Shown: positions 26,820 to 36,384 of the stretch, in pieces
How the letters are laid out: each line of letters begins with the position of its first letter
How positions within the stretch are numbered: the stretch's first letter is position 1
Notes under the pieces: generated by a model
Told to the model about the DNA's origin: nothing
The model's input: only the letters and a program-made list of their open reading frames with translations
Database searches by the model: none
Program-made: the position numbers and the translations under genes
Assembly: GCF_023674465.1 (NCBI RefSeq)
Contig: NZ_CP098400.1
Span: 1,240,001-1,304,000 of the forward strand
Direction of reading: 5' to 3'
Origin: Xiashengella succiniciproducens
GTDB taxonomy: Bacteria > Bacteroidota > Bacteroidia > Bacteroidales > Marinilabiliaceae
DNA: 64,000 nucleotides

Positions 26820-28766
26820 ATGGTATCAGTTAATCAGTTAGTTGTTGATTTCGGAGGATTCAGATTATTCGACGACGTTACTTTCCTTATAAATTCCAGG
26901 GATCGCATAGGACTTGTCGGACGCAACGGCGCAGGTAAGTCAACATTGCTCAAGATTATTGCAGGACAGATGGTTCCTACTTCTGGCAATGTTTCGATGC
27001 CCAAAGAACTTACTATCGGCTATTTGCCGCAGCATATCCACTACAGCGACACCCGTACGGTTGTAGATGAAGCAGAGACTGCCTTTGAAGAGATCATCGG
27101 CCTCGAGGCCGAGATTGCAAGGCTCAACGAGGAGATATCACAGAGGGAGGATTATGAGAGCGAGTCCTATATGGACCTTATTTCCCGCCTTACCGAGTGT
27201 ACCGAGCGTTACGACATGGCAGGAGGCCATTCCTACAAGAGGGATGTCGAACTCACCCTCAAGGGTCTTGGATTCAAGCGTGAGGACTTTGACCGTCCCA
27301 CCGTTGAGTTCAGCGGCGGCTGGCGTATGCGTATCGAGCTTGCCAAGATCCTGCTCAGAAAGCCCGATCTATTCCTGCTCGATGAGCCTACCAACCACCT
27401 TGACATCGAGTCAATACAGTGGCTTGAGGATTACCTAAAGAACTACCAGGGCGCGCTTGTGCTTATCTCGCACGACAGGGCCTTTCTTGACAATATAACA
27501 AACCGCACGGTAGAGATATCCCTTGGAAAAGTCTATGATTACAGGGTGCCATATTCGCGTTATGTAGTGCTAAGAGCTGAGAGGCGGGAGCAGCAGCTCG
27601 CCGCCTATCGTAATCAGCAGAAGCTGATTGATGACACCGAAGCCTTTATAGAGCGTTTTCGCTACAAATCATCAAAGGCAGTGCAGGTACAAAGTCGCAT
27701 CAAGCAATTGGAGAAGCTTGACCGTATAGAGGTAGATGAGTTGGACAACAGTGCCCTGCGCATCAAGTTTCCCAAGGCACCTCACTCAGGAGCCATTACC
27801 GTCAAGGGAACCGGCGTAAGCAAGTTCTATGGCAGCCATCACGTGTTAGACGATGTCAACTTTGCAATAGCACGTGGTGAGAAAGTTGCCTTTGTAGGCA
27901 AGAACGGTGAGGGTAAGACAACCATGGTGAGGATTATCCTCAATGAACTGGAGCATCAGGGCAAGGTCGAACTGGGTCACCAGGTCAAGATCGGATATTT
28001 CGCGCAAAACCAGGCCGACAAGCTGGATCCCAGTCTGACAGTGCTCGAGAGTGTAGATCATGTGGCAGTGGGAGATATCAGGACCAGGATACGCGACCTG
28101 CTCGGAGCCTTCCTTTTCGGGGGCGAGGCTGTTGACAAGAAGGTTGCTGTACTGTCGGGAGGAGAGAGGACAAGGCTTGCAATGGTTATGCTCCTGCTTG
28201 AGCCTGTCAACTTCCTGATCCTCGATGAGCCGACCAACCACCTTGACATGAGGTCGAAGGACATCCTCAAGCAGGCCCTCAAGGACTTTGAAGGAACAGT
28301 GCTTGTCGTATCCCACGACCGGGACTTCCTCGACGGGCTTGTAAACAAGATGTATGAGTTTGGCAACAAAAAGATCCGCGAGCACCTCGGAGGCGTATAT
28401 GAGTTCCTTGCAGCCAAGAAGATGGAGTCGCTTAGCGAACTCGAACTCAATCCCGCGGTTCAGGCCCGTCGGGAGGAGAAAAAGGAAAGTGCCGAACCAG
28501 TTGACGGAAAGCAGAGATTTGAAGAACTTAGGGAGTACAACCGCAAGGTCAGGCGAGTTGCAAACAAGATAGAGGACAAGGAAAAGCTGATTGCCAAACT
28601 AGAGGCAAGGATTGCAGAGATGAGCCAGAGGTTGGCTGAGCCTGCCGAAGGTGATGATGTGGCCATCCTTGTCAAGGAGTATGACAAGATGAATGTTGAG
28701 CTGGAGAAGGCCATGCAGGAATGGGAAGCACTCCAGAATGAGTTAAGTGAACTGGAAGGAAAATAA
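26820..28766 (+). CDS. ABC-F family ATPase (Uup/YdiF-like)
   Basis: Soluble tandem ABC ATPase of the ABC-F group, which acts on ribosomes (translation rescue or antibiotic protection) and is not a transporter. The 648-residue protein has nucleotide-binding domain 1 with Walker A GLVGRNGAGKST near 34-45, signature FSGGWRMR and Walker B LFLLDEPTNHLD. The linker has the Arg/Lys-rich arm RFRYKSSKAVQVQSRIKQ. Domain 2 has FVGKNGEGKTT, LSGGERTRLAM and FLILDEPTNHLDM. A C-terminal Glu/Lys-rich coiled coil (about 555-648) is as in Uup/YdiF. No membrane segments. RlmB follows after 17 bp. Confidence 0.95.
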   Translation: MVSVNQLVVDFGGFRLFDDVTFLINSRDRIGLVGRNGAGKSTLLKIIAGQMVPTSGNVSMPKELTIGYLPQHIHYSDTRTVVDEAETAFEEIIGLEAEIARLNEEISQREDYESESYMDLISRLTECTERYDMAGGHSYKRDVELTLKGLGFKREDFDRPTVEFSGGWRMRIELAKILLRKPDLFLLDEPTNHLDIESIQWLEDYLKNYQGALVLISHDRAFLDNITNRTVEISLGKVYDYRVPYSRYVVLRAERREQQLAAYRNQQKLIDDTEAFIERFRYKSSKAVQVQSRIKQLEKLDRIEVDELDNSALRIKFPKAPHSGAITVKGTGVSKFYGSHHVLDDVNFAIARGEKVAFVGKNGEGKTTMVRIILNELEHQGKVELGHQVKIGYFAQNQADKLDPSLTVLESVDHVAVGDIRTRIRDLLGAFLFGGEAVDKKVAVLSGGERTRLAMVMLLLEPVNFLILDEPTNHLDMRSKDILKQALKDFEGTVLVVSHDRDFLDGLVNKMYEFGNKKIREHLGGVYEFLAAKKMESLSELELNPAVQARREEKKESAEPVDGKQRFEELREYNRKVRRVANKIEDKEKLIAKLEARIAEMSQRLAEPAEGDDVAILVKEYDKMNVELEKAMQEWEALQNELSELEGK

Positions 28767-28783
28767 GCGCTTAAGGCATATAT

Positions 28784-29521
28784 ATGAAAGAGAAAAATAT
28801 AGTATTCGGTATAAGAGCCGTAATTGAGGCTGTCGAGAGTGGCAAGAGCCTTGAGAAGGTGTACATACGTGCAGGACTGCAGGGAGACCTCAGCCATCAG
28901 TTGTTCAATGTACTCAAGGAAAATCATATAGTGTGGCAGACAGTGCCCGCTGAGCGCTTGGCCAGATTGACCACAGGCAACCACCAGGGAGTAGTTGCCG
29001 TGATGTCGCCCATCGAGTACCATGACATCAGGGAGGTTGTGGAAAACAGCCTTGCCATAGGCAAGGTGCCTTTGGTACTGCTACTCGATGGAATCACCGA
29101 CGTAAGGAATTTTGGAGCAATAGCCCGTAGCGCTGCCTGTGCCGGAGCCGATGCGATAGTATTGCCCGAGAAAGGCAGTGTTCAGGTCAATGCGGATGCC
29201 ATTAAGACCTCGGCTGGAGGTCTCTTCAATATCCCTGTTTGTAGGTCCAAAAACCTTTGGTTTGTTTTGAAATTCCTCAAGGAAAAGGGCTTTACAATCC
29301 TTGGAGCTTCGGAAAAGAGCGACTATCCTTATTACAAGGCAGACCTTAGAGGTCCGGTCGCCATCGTGATGGGATCGGAGGACAAGGGTATCTCCTCTCA
29401 GGTGCACAAGATGATAGATAGCTATGTATCAATACCTTTGAAGGGTGAGATAGAGTCGTTGAACGTATCTGTAGCAGCAGGAATTCTGATCTTCGAGGTG
29501 CTGCGTCAGCGTGCTCAGTAG
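28784..29521 (+). CDS. rlmB: 23S rRNA (guanosine-2'-O)-methyltransferase RlmB
   Basis: SpoU-class SAM-dependent ribose methyltransferase, expected to modify G2251 in the P loop of 23S rRNA. The 245-residue protein has the N-terminal substrate-binding domain (IVFGIRAVIEAVESGKSLEK) and the three SPOUT knot motifs: LLDGITDVRNFGAIARSA, VAIVMGSEDKGIS and IPLKGEIESLNVSVAAGI. The short spacing from the ABC-F gene suggests one transcript. Confidence 0.95.
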   Translation: MKEKNIVFGIRAVIEAVESGKSLEKVYIRAGLQGDLSHQLFNVLKENHIVWQTVPAERLARLTTGNHQGVVAVMSPIEYHDIREVVENSLAIGKVPLVLLLDGITDVRNFGAIARSAACAGADAIVLPEKGSVQVNADAIKTSAGGLFNIPVCRSKNLWFVLKFLKEKGFTILGASEKSDYPYYKADLRGPVAIVMGSEDKGISSQVHKMIDSYVSIPLKGEIESLNVSVAAGILIFEVLRQRAQ

Positions 29522-29847
29522 TCAGCTTTAACATTGGTAATCAATCAGTTGCCGGGACAGACCCTCTGAACCCCGCTAAAAAATTCATGCAAAAGGCAAA
29601 AGATTAAAATACGTAAACATCACTTAAAAATAGCTTAACAAGAGGATGGGCGAGTCTTTATTGTATCAGCCGATGGATCAATAATTTCAGGCTTATTTTG
29701 TGGGTTTTGCAATTTAAACAGAACGTTCGAAAATTTGAAAAGCTATTTTTGAGTCAATCTTATTTGCAAATCTTTTTGTTTTTTCTCTAAATTCGGTTTC
29801 CTAATCCTAACCGGTGAAACATTAATTATTCACTTAATCGTTTCTTC
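29522..29847. other. Intergenic region, 326 bp
   Basis: No gene recognised. A TATTTTTG (-7-like) at 29744-29751 lies about 100 bp before the next ATG but without a TTG at -33. A palindrome GAACGTTC is at 29721-29728. I see no riboswitch consensus. Confidence 0.5.
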
Positions 29848-30915
29848 ATGAATAACAAGGAAAGAGTTTTAAAGACTCTAAGCCACGAGCAGCCCGACCG
29901 TGTACCGTTCTTTTACTGGGGCGTACCTGAGTTCACCAGCAGAATGATGGCTCATCTCGGGTTTTCAAGCAGGGACGAAATGATGGATTATTTGGATGTG
30001 GATTTCAGGTGGGTGGAGCCTGCTTATGTTGGACCGGAACTAATCACCGGACAAAACGGTGACGCTGTAAAGAAAGACATCTGGGGAGTTAAGTACAGGC
30101 TGGCAGGCAAGGAAGGTTTTCATTATTGGGATGTAGCTGAATATCCATTGAAGGGAGTGACTGATCCTGCAATTTTGGCTGATTATCCCTGGCCGGATGT
30201 TAGCCTGTTTGATTTTAAAGTCCTTGATGCGCAGTTGAAAAAGTACAAGGACTATGCTATTATGACTGCACCGGGTTTCTCATCACCCGGACTGTTCCGT
30301 ATCATCCAGCGCCTTATTGGACGAGAGGAGTTCCTCGATGTGATGATGTATCATCCCAGGTTTTTCCACACCCTTGTTGAGAAGGTTGCCGGATTCTATA
30401 ATGAGTTTATTGAGAAGTTTTTCGAGGTAGCAGGCAACAGGGTTGACTTTATCCGCATAGCCGATGACTTCGGATCACAAAGCGGACTAATCGTCAGCAA
30501 TGAGATCTGGGAAGAGATAGTTCGCCCTGTGTTTCAGAAGTACTATGAAGTACCCCGAAAGCATGGCTGCCGTCTCTACATGCACAGTTGCGGCGGAGTG
30601 CGCAAGCTGATTCCCGAGTTTGTTATGGTTGGAGCAGAAGTACTGGATCCCATCCAGACCCGTGCAGCAGGAATGAATCCCGAAGGATTAAAGAAGGACT
30701 ACGGTCACTTTATTACATTCTGCGGGGCTTTGGACGAAGAACTACTTTTACGCCATGGTACACCTGAAAAGGTAAGAGAAGGTGTAAAAGAACTGCTGGA
30801 TGTGATGGCACCAGGAGGAGGATTTATACTTGGTCCTTCACACAAGATTAAAGTTGAAACCCCAATTGAAAACGTGCTGGCCATGTATGAGGCCGCCCGT
30901 GAGTGGCACTACTAA
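29848..30915 (+). CDS. Uroporphyrinogen-decarboxylase-family protein (probable corrinoid-type methyltransferase)
   Basis: TIM-barrel protein of the UroD/MtaA/CmuA superfamily, 355 residues. It begins MNNKERVLKTLSHEQPDRVPFF, the usual start for the catabolic branch rather than for HemE. Visible features are FIRIADDFGSQSGLIVSNEIW, the zinc-type region MHSCGGVRKLIPEFVMVGAEVLDPIQ and the end GFILGPSHKIKVETPIENV. Members of this branch move methyl groups to or from corrinoids or thiols; no corrinoid protein lies beside it, so the substrate is unknown. It is monocistronic and closed by a strong terminator. Confidence 0.82.
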   Translation: MNNKERVLKTLSHEQPDRVPFFYWGVPEFTSRMMAHLGFSSRDEMMDYLDVDFRWVEPAYVGPELITGQNGDAVKKDIWGVKYRLAGKEGFHYWDVAEYPLKGVTDPAILADYPWPDVSLFDFKVLDAQLKKYKDYAIMTAPGFSSPGLFRIIQRLIGREEFLDVMMYHPRFFHTLVEKVAGFYNEFIEKFFEVAGNRVDFIRIADDFGSQSGLIVSNEIWEEIVRPVFQKYYEVPRKHGCRLYMHSCGGVRKLIPEFVMVGAEVLDPIQTRAAGMNPEGLKKDYGHFITFCGALDEELLLRHGTPEKVREGVKELLDVMAPGGGFILGPSHKIKVETPIENVLAMYEAAREWHY

Positions 30916-30968
30916 AGGACTATACTATATCGCGTTTATAAATAGTGTAGGATTCTCCGCACAAAAGC

Positions 30969-31003
30969 AGCGGCTGTCGTGAATGCACGACAGCCGCTTT
31001 TTT
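30969..31003 (+). terminator. Strong intrinsic terminator
   Basis: 13-bp perfect stem (30969-30981 with 30986-30998), loop AATG, then T run. Confidence 0.92.
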
Positions 31004-31107
31004 AATTCAAATGATTTTAGGCAGGATTCCTGGTAAAAATTTGATAAAAGCTAGAAAAATTAGTATAATTGTAAGCATCTTGGCGTAGGATAGTAAAAAA
31101 TTATTAC

Positions 31108-31365
31108 ATGAACGAGAATATAGAACTTGCACTTTTACTGTTACTTGTAGGGATGGTAACTGTGTTTTTGGTGTTGATACTAGTTTATTCACTTGGAAAT
31201 GCGATAGTCAGGTTTGTCAACCGTTTCTTTCCTGAAGGTGAACAAGCAATAGTTGCCAGTCAGGCTACGGGAGTTAACCAGAAACATCTTGCAGTTATTG
31301 CGGCAGCGGTAGCTACAGTTACAGGAGGCAGCGGTAAGGTATTAAAAGTCGAGAAGGAGAGTTAG
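31108..31365 (+). CDS. oadG: Oxaloacetate decarboxylase gamma subunit (Na+ pump)
   Basis: Small membrane subunit that holds the decarboxylase complex together. The 85-residue protein has one N-terminal helix (LALLLLLVGMVTVFLVLILVY is the hydrophobic stretch, about 7-30) and then a short cytoplasmic tail. Identity rests on size, topology and position immediately before oadA and oadB. The VTGGSGKVLKVEKES tail is not diagnostic. Confidence 0.85.
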   Translation: MNENIELALLLLLVGMVTVFLVLILVYSLGNAIVRFVNRFFPEGEQAIVASQATGVNQKHLAVIAAAVATVTGGSGKVLKVEKES

Positions 31366-31457
31366 CACTTCGCGGGACTATTCCCAAAGCAAAAAAGCGG
31401 AAAATCAAATGAAGTTTGCCCTTCAGGGCAGATTAACAGGACTTATTATATGATGTT

Positions 31458-33308
31458 ATGGGTAGGAAAATAAAATTCTCCCTGTTGTACAGGGATATGT
31501 GGCAATCGGCGGGCAAGTATGTGCCTCGTCTGGATCAGCTTGAAGAAGTAGCTCCCCACATCGTTGAGATGGGATGCTTTGCACGTGTCGAGACCAATGG
31601 CGGTGGCTTCGAGCAGATCAATCTTTTGTTTGGTGAGAACCCCAACAAGGCCGTTAGGGCCTGGACCAAGCCTTTCAAGGAAGCCGGTATCCAGACCCAC
31701 ATGCTTGAGCGTGCCCTCAATGGTATCAGGATGACCCCGGTACCTTCCGATGTGCGCAAGCTTATGTTTAAGGTCAAGAAACTACAGGGAACAGATATAG
31801 CCCGTTCATTCTGCGGACTCAACGACCCGCGCAATATCATCGATTCTATTAGATATGCCAGGGAAGGCGGAATGATTGCCCAGGCTGCCATGAGTATATC
31901 ATACTCAAAGGTTCACACGGTAGAATACTTTGTTGACCTTGCCGACCAGCTTATCCAGGCGGGAGCTGACGAACTCTGTCTTAAGGATATGGCAGGCGTT
32001 GCCCGTCCTGCATGGCTTGCCGAGATCGTAAAGCAGATCAGGGTCAAGTATCCGGAGATCCCGCTTACATATCACGGTCATGCCGGTCCAGGTTTTCAGG
32101 TTGCAACAATACTCGAAGTGTGCCGTGCCGGAGTTGACTATATCGACGTAGGTATGGAGCCCCTGTCATGGGGAACAGGTCATGCCGACCTGCTCACAGT
32201 ACAGGCTATGCTTAAAGATGCAGGCTTCGATGTGCCCGATATCAATATGAATGCCTATATGAAGGTTCGCAGCCTCACCCAGTCATATATGGACGACTTC
32301 CTGGGCTATTTTATCAGTCCGAAGAACCGTCTGATGAACTCCCTGCTTATCGGACCAGGACTTCCCGGTGGTATGATGGGATCGCTAATGGCCGACCTGC
32401 AAAACAACCTTGCAAGCCTCAACAAGTGGAAGGTCAAAAACGGTCAGCCCGAACTAACCGAGGACGACCTGCTTGTCAAGCTCTTCAACGAGGTAGAATA
32501 TGTATGGCCTGAACTTGGCTACCCACCACTTGTAACACCATTCAGTCAGTATGTCAAGAACGTTGCGTTGATGAACGTAATCCAGATGGAGAAGGGTGCA
32601 GGGCGTTGGTCAATGATAGCCGACAATATCTGGGATATGATAGTAGGCAAGAGCGGCCGCTTGCCCGGTCCACTTGGCGAAGAGATCATTGCCCTTGCAA
32701 AGAAGGAAGGTCGTGAGTTTTACAACGGCCATCCGCAGGCTCTGTATCCCGATGCCCTTGATACCTTCCGCAAGGAGATGAACGACAATGGCTGGGACTA
32801 TGGTCAGGATGACGAGGAACTTTTCGAACTGGCAATGCACCCTGAGCAGTACCGACGTTACAAGTCTGGACAGGCCAAGGCCGACTTCGAAAAGGAAATT
32901 GCAGAAGCCAAGGCCGAGGCAGCCAAGGAAGCAGCCGGTGGTGCGGTTGCCCAGCCCACAACGATGTATATCGAAGTTGAAGGACAAAAGTACAAAGTCA
33001 ATATCAGCTATGACGGCAGCTCAGCAGCTTCAGCTGAACCCCAATCCGGCAGTCCGGCTCCTGCAGCTTCGGGTAATGCCGAAGCCATTGTCTCCCCACT
33101 CGAAGGCAAGTTTTACTTTACCAAGGACAGCAGTGAGACTGCGATTAAGGTGGGCGACCACGTTGAGAAGGGCGATTTGCTTGGTTATATCGAGGCAATG
33201 AAGACATACAACAGGATCAGTGCCGACAAGCCGGGTGTAATTACCGAGATAAAAGTCAGCAACGGAGCTTCGGTTGACGAGGATGACGTATTGATGATGA
33301 TCTCATAA
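31458..33308 (+). CDS. oadA: Oxaloacetate decarboxylase alpha subunit: carboxyltransferase plus biotin carrier
   Basis: Transfers CO2 from oxaloacetate to biotin in the cytoplasm; the beta subunit then releases CO2 and exports Na+. The 616-residue protein has an HMGL-like carboxyltransferase domain (QSAGKYVPRLDQLEEVAPHI, ELCLKDMAGVARP, and metal-binding LTYHGHAGPG), a PYC_OADA conserved domain, an Ala/Glu-rich linker with a Ser/Pro/Ala hinge (about 475-545) and a biotinyl domain with K582 in EAMKTYN, 35 residues from the end as expected. The motif reads AMKT rather than the common AMKM. In the oadGAB operon; oadB follows after 11 bp. Confidence 0.93.
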   Translation: MGRKIKFSLLYRDMWQSAGKYVPRLDQLEEVAPHIVEMGCFARVETNGGGFEQINLLFGENPNKAVRAWTKPFKEAGIQTHMLERALNGIRMTPVPSDVRKLMFKVKKLQGTDIARSFCGLNDPRNIIDSIRYAREGGMIAQAAMSISYSKVHTVEYFVDLADQLIQAGADELCLKDMAGVARPAWLAEIVKQIRVKYPEIPLTYHGHAGPGFQVATILEVCRAGVDYIDVGMEPLSWGTGHADLLTVQAMLKDAGFDVPDINMNAYMKVRSLTQSYMDDFLGYFISPKNRLMNSLLIGPGLPGGMMGSLMADLQNNLASLNKWKVKNGQPELTEDDLLVKLFNEVEYVWPELGYPPLVTPFSQYVKNVALMNVIQMEKGAGRWSMIADNIWDMIVGKSGRLPGPLGEEIIALAKKEGREFYNGHPQALYPDALDTFRKEMNDNGWDYGQDDEELFELAMHPEQYRRYKSGQAKADFEKEIAEAKAEAAKEAAGGAVAQPTTMYIEVEGQKYKVNISYDGSSAASAEPQSGSPAPAASGNAEAIVSPLEGKFYFTKDSSETAIKVGDHVEKGDLLGYIEAMKTYNRISADKPGVITEIKVSNGASVDEDDVLMMIS

Positions 33309-33319
33309 ATCCGGATACC

Positions 33320-34531
33320 ATGGAAGTATTAGAACAATTATATAAGATGACGGCCTTCAGCTCCCTGTTTTCGGAGCCGGGAATCATTATAATGCTGATA
33401 ATAGGCTGTGTACTGCTCTATCTGGGTATTGCCAAAAAGTTTGAACCACTGTTGCTGGTACCCATAGGCTTTGGAGTGGTGCTTGCCAACCTCCCCGGTG
33501 GAGGAATGGGCGTGGTGGATCCCAAGTTGATCGAGCTGGAGAACGGCCATTATATGAATCTCTTTGAGATAGCGCATGAGTATGGGATAATGAACTTCCT
33601 GTATTATTCGCTTATCAAGACTGGGTTTTTGCCACCGATAATCTTTATGGGTGTAGGAGCGCTGACCGACTTTGGTCCAATGTTGCGCAATCTGAAGCTT
33701 GCTTTCTTTGGAGCAGCAGCCCAGATAGGAATCTTTGCCGTCCTGTTAGCGGCCATATTCCTGGGATTCACACCACAGGAAGCCGGTTCATTGGGAATTA
33801 TCGGAGGAGCTGACGGTCCGACAGCTATTTACACAACTATCAAACTGGCTCCGCACCTCTTGGGGCCAATTGCTATTGCAGCTTATTCATATATGGCATT
33901 GGTGCCGGTGATTATTCCGTTGGTTTCCAAACTCCTTATGACCAAGAAGGAGTTTCTTATAAATATGAAGGAGCAGGACAAGCTCTATCCTTCAAAGTAT
34001 GAGATCAAGAACCTGAAGTTGGTCAAGATTATCTTCCCGATAGCCCTGGGTATAGTAACTGCCATTGTTGTTCCTTCTTCGGTGCCTTTGCTTGGTATGT
34101 TACTCTTTGGTAACCTTGTCAAGGAGCTGGGAACCCTTACAAGCCGTCTGGCAGATGCAGCAAGCGGTCCGATAATGAATACCGCCACCATCTTTCTTGG
34201 ATTGTCTGTAGGAGCCACCATGACCCATGATGTATTCCTTAAAGGTCAGACCCTGGGTATAGTAGTTGGCGGATTTCTGGCCTTTGCAATAAGCATAGCC
34301 GGTGGAATCCTTGCTACAAAGGTTTACAATATGTTTAGCAAGAAAAAGATCAATCCCCTTGTAGGAGCTTGCGGTCTGAGTGCAGTCCCAATGGCTTCCA
34401 GGGTTGCAAATGAAATCGCATTGAAATATGACAAGAACAATCACATTTTGATGTATTGTATGGCGCCCAATATCTCGGGTGTAATCGGTTCGGCAGTAGC
34501 AGCCGGAGTGCTGATTTCAATGCTTCAGTAA
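33320..34531 (+). CDS. oadB: Oxaloacetate decarboxylase beta subunit (Na+-translocating)
   Basis: Integral membrane carboxybiotin decarboxylase that couples CO2 release to Na+ export. The 403-residue protein has about nine to eleven membrane helices, the family motif GIIGGADGPTAIYTT with the Na+-site aspartate D165, and the conserved end PLVGACGLSAVPMASRVANE then NISGVIGSAVAAGVLI. Partner genes lie directly upstream. The pump gives this anaerobe a sodium-motive force. Confidence 0.95.
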   Translation: MEVLEQLYKMTAFSSLFSEPGIIIMLIIGCVLLYLGIAKKFEPLLLVPIGFGVVLANLPGGGMGVVDPKLIELENGHYMNLFEIAHEYGIMNFLYYSLIKTGFLPPIIFMGVGALTDFGPMLRNLKLAFFGAAAQIGIFAVLLAAIFLGFTPQEAGSLGIIGGADGPTAIYTTIKLAPHLLGPIAIAAYSYMALVPVIIPLVSKLLMTKKEFLINMKEQDKLYPSKYEIKNLKLVKIIFPIALGIVTAIVVPSSVPLLGMLLFGNLVKELGTLTSRLADAASGPIMNTATIFLGLSVGATMTHDVFLKGQTLGIVVGGFLAFAISIAGGILATKVYNMFSKKKINPLVGACGLSAVPMASRVANEIALKYDKNNHILMYCMAPNISGVIGSAVAAGVLISMLQ

Positions 34532-34562
34532 CATTGTGTTCGTTTGAGTTTTCTTCATAGAC

Positions 34563-34592
34563 AGCGCTCCACTTGCGGGAGCGCTTTCTTTT
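34563..34592 (+). terminator. Terminator of the oadGAB operon
   Basis: AGCGCTCC (34563-34570) and GGAGCGCT (34578-34585), 7-nt loop, then TTCTTTTT. The next gene's promoter starts inside its loop. Confidence 0.85.
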
Positions 34593-34602
34593 TGTAGCTT
34601 TG
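34573..34602 (+). promoter_or_regulatory. Promoter overlapping the oadB terminator
   Basis: TTG (34573-34575), 19-bp spacer, TAGCTTTG (34595-34602): a close consensus match. The -33 element lies in the terminator loop. Transcription would begin around 34608, about 10 nt before the next gene's TTG start, so the message would be nearly leaderless. Confidence 0.6.
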
Positions 34603-34618
34603 TGAAAAATGCTGCAAT

Positions 34619-35719
34619 TTGAGACAGAAACACTTTGAAGCGATAAAGGCCCTTGCCTCTGAGGAAGCATTCAATCCCGGGGCATACGACATCAATTGGC
34701 AGGATCCTGCGGAGCTTGATGCCTTCGTACTGCTTGCCGAGCAGGGTGGGGTGGTATCCTGGTGTTTCCATCGTCTGATGCAGCAAGGGCAGGGCGAACA
34801 ACTTCCCTTTCTTGTAGCCCGTCTTAAAAAGCGCTATCTGGCAATTTTGGTAGATAATCAGCAGCGACTCCAACTATATAAGCATCTTAAGCAGCTGTTT
34901 GGCGACAATAACATTCCCTTTGCACTTTTGAAGGGCATGGCCCTTGCCTTTACTGTTTATCCCCATGAAGCCCTGCGGCCCATGGGTGACCTTGACATCC
35001 TTGTTCCCGCTGACAAAGTGTTGCAGGCCCGTGACCTTCTGATACATAATGGAGCGCGCAGCACCCATGTTCCTATCAGCGCCTGGCATGAAATGCACAA
35101 CGCTCATGTAAGACCAGTGGTACTGCCCCCTTACAGGTATATGATAGAGCTGCACTCCAGGCTATATGCAGACGGCAGTTACCTCCTGCCCAAAACAGCG
35201 AGGTGGGAAGACATGGTTTGTCAGAAGGCAGGTTCACTTGGCACCTTTAGCGTGATGAGCGATCCGTGGCTGCTGTATCACCTGTGTACCCACCTTTATT
35301 ATGGTTATGAGATGGGCGGACTGCGCCTTGGCTGGCTGATAGATATAGCGAGGGTGTTGGAGCAGTCGGATGATGTAGCAGCCTTAGTAAGAGCCACACT
35401 GGCAATACACAAGCCCGGGCGTAAGGCCGTGTTGAGAGCCTTGGGGTGGTCAGCACAATTTACAGGATATAGAGTAAGAGAAAGTCTTAAAGAGTGGAGC
35501 AGCAGTTTTATACAGGAACCTTCAATCAAGCTCTATATGTCGGCAAAAGGTGAAGAAGCCCTTCACCGTCGCATAGTGTTTAAGCAACTGCTGCACTCGG
35601 GGGGGCTCCGCAACAAAGTAGCAGGATTGTGGCATCAGGTCTTTCCGTCGCGCGAGTATATGCGGCATTACTTCGGGGAAGGTCCCTTGTGGAAGCAGCA
35701 CCTCCGCCGCCTGCTTTGA
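34619..35719 (+). CDS. Nucleotidyltransferase-fold family protein (NTP_transf_5-like)
   Basis: The 366-residue protein resembles the uncharacterised nucleotidyltransferase family often found near polysaccharide or peptide-modification genes. The motif evidence is LLKGMALAFTVYPHEALRPMGDLDILVP (positions about 104-130), with D124 and D126 as the metal-binding pair of the Pol-beta fold; no third carboxylate was assigned. The substrate is unknown. The frame has a TTG start; the first in-frame ATG is residue 54, after the frame is already well conserved in style, so TTG is likelier. An out-of-frame ATG at 34609 gives only nine codons. It is not in an operon. Confidence 0.75.
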   Translation: MRQKHFEAIKALASEEAFNPGAYDINWQDPAELDAFVLLAEQGGVVSWCFHRLMQQGQGEQLPFLVARLKKRYLAILVDNQQRLQLYKHLKQLFGDNNIPFALLKGMALAFTVYPHEALRPMGDLDILVPADKVLQARDLLIHNGARSTHVPISAWHEMHNAHVRPVVLPPYRYMIELHSRLYADGSYLLPKTARWEDMVCQKAGSLGTFSVMSDPWLLYHLCTHLYYGYEMGGLRLGWLIDIARVLEQSDDVAALVRATLAIHKPGRKAVLRALGWSAQFTGYRVRESLKEWSSSFIQEPSIKLYMSAKGEEALHRRIVFKQLLHSGGLRNKVAGLWHQVFPSREYMRHYFGEGPLWKQHLRRLL

Positions 35720-35772
35720 TTGAGGGCTTGATTAGCAGCAATGTGAATGCTCTAATACTTGAAGCTACCTTT

Positions 35773-36327
35773 TCATTTCTTAGTAATAAACTCAATAATC
35801 TCCGGATCATCGGGAGTAGTACGGGGCGATATAACGCTCACCAGAGAGCCATTCTCGTCGATAAGAAACTTCTGGAAGTTCCATTGCACCTTTGAGTCGC
35901 TCACCCCGTTGAGGCTCTTTTCGGTGAGCCACTGATAGACCGGATGGATATCTTTGCCCTTTACAGAAATCTTATCCATCATAGGGAAGGAGACCCCGTA
36001 GTTAAGCTTGCAGAATTCAGCGATTTCCTCTGCTGAGCCCGGTTCCTGATTCAGGAAGTTGTTTGCCGGGAATCCCAGGATCACAAAGTTCTCACCACCG
36101 TATGTTTCCCACAGTTGCTGCAACTGCTCATATTGGCTGGTAAACCCGCATTTGCTGGCCGTGTTTACAATCAGTACCTTTTTACCCTTTAGTTGGGCAA
36201 AATCAAATTCTTCACCTTGCAGCGTTTGAACCTTAAAACTGTAAAAGTCGCTCTGTCCAAAGGCGACTGGCAATGAAAATCCTATCATTGCTGCTATTGC
36301 TCCGAAAATCTTAGCTATTGATCCCAT
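35773..36327 (-). CDS. Glutathione-peroxidase-family thiol peroxidase, exported
   Basis: Reduces hydroperoxides, in bacteria usually with thioredoxin as donor. From ATG 36327 it has 184 residues: a signal peptide (MGSIAKIFGAIAAMIGFSLP, to about 25), the peroxidatic Cys C60 in NTASKCGFT (Cys rather than Sec), then LGFPANNFLNQEPG with the active-site Gln, and VQWNFQKFLID with the Trp. A longer frame to 36360 is less likely. Convergent with the upstream nucleotidyltransferase gene. Confidence 0.92.
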   Translation of the reverse strand: MGSIAKIFGAIAAMIGFSLPVAFGQSDFYSFKVQTLQGEEFDFAQLKGKKVLIVNTASKCGFTSQYEQLQQLWETYGGENFVILGFPANNFLNQEPGSAEEIAEFCKLNYGVSFPMMDKISVKGKDIHPVYQWLTEKSLNGVSDSKVQWNFQKFLIDENGSLVSVISPRTTPDDPEIIEFITKK

Positions 36328-36384
36328 AGTAAAATATTTAGATAAGATATGAACAGTCAATAAATAATATTGTTCAAATGCTTA

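Noticed and set aside
29522-29847. Cobalamin or SAM riboswitch before the UroD-family gene
   Set aside because: No conserved core sequence for either class could be recognised.
34517-34873. 118-codon minus-strand frame opposite the nucleotidyltransferase gene start
   Set aside because: It overlaps the oadB terminator and the opposite gene, with no family match.
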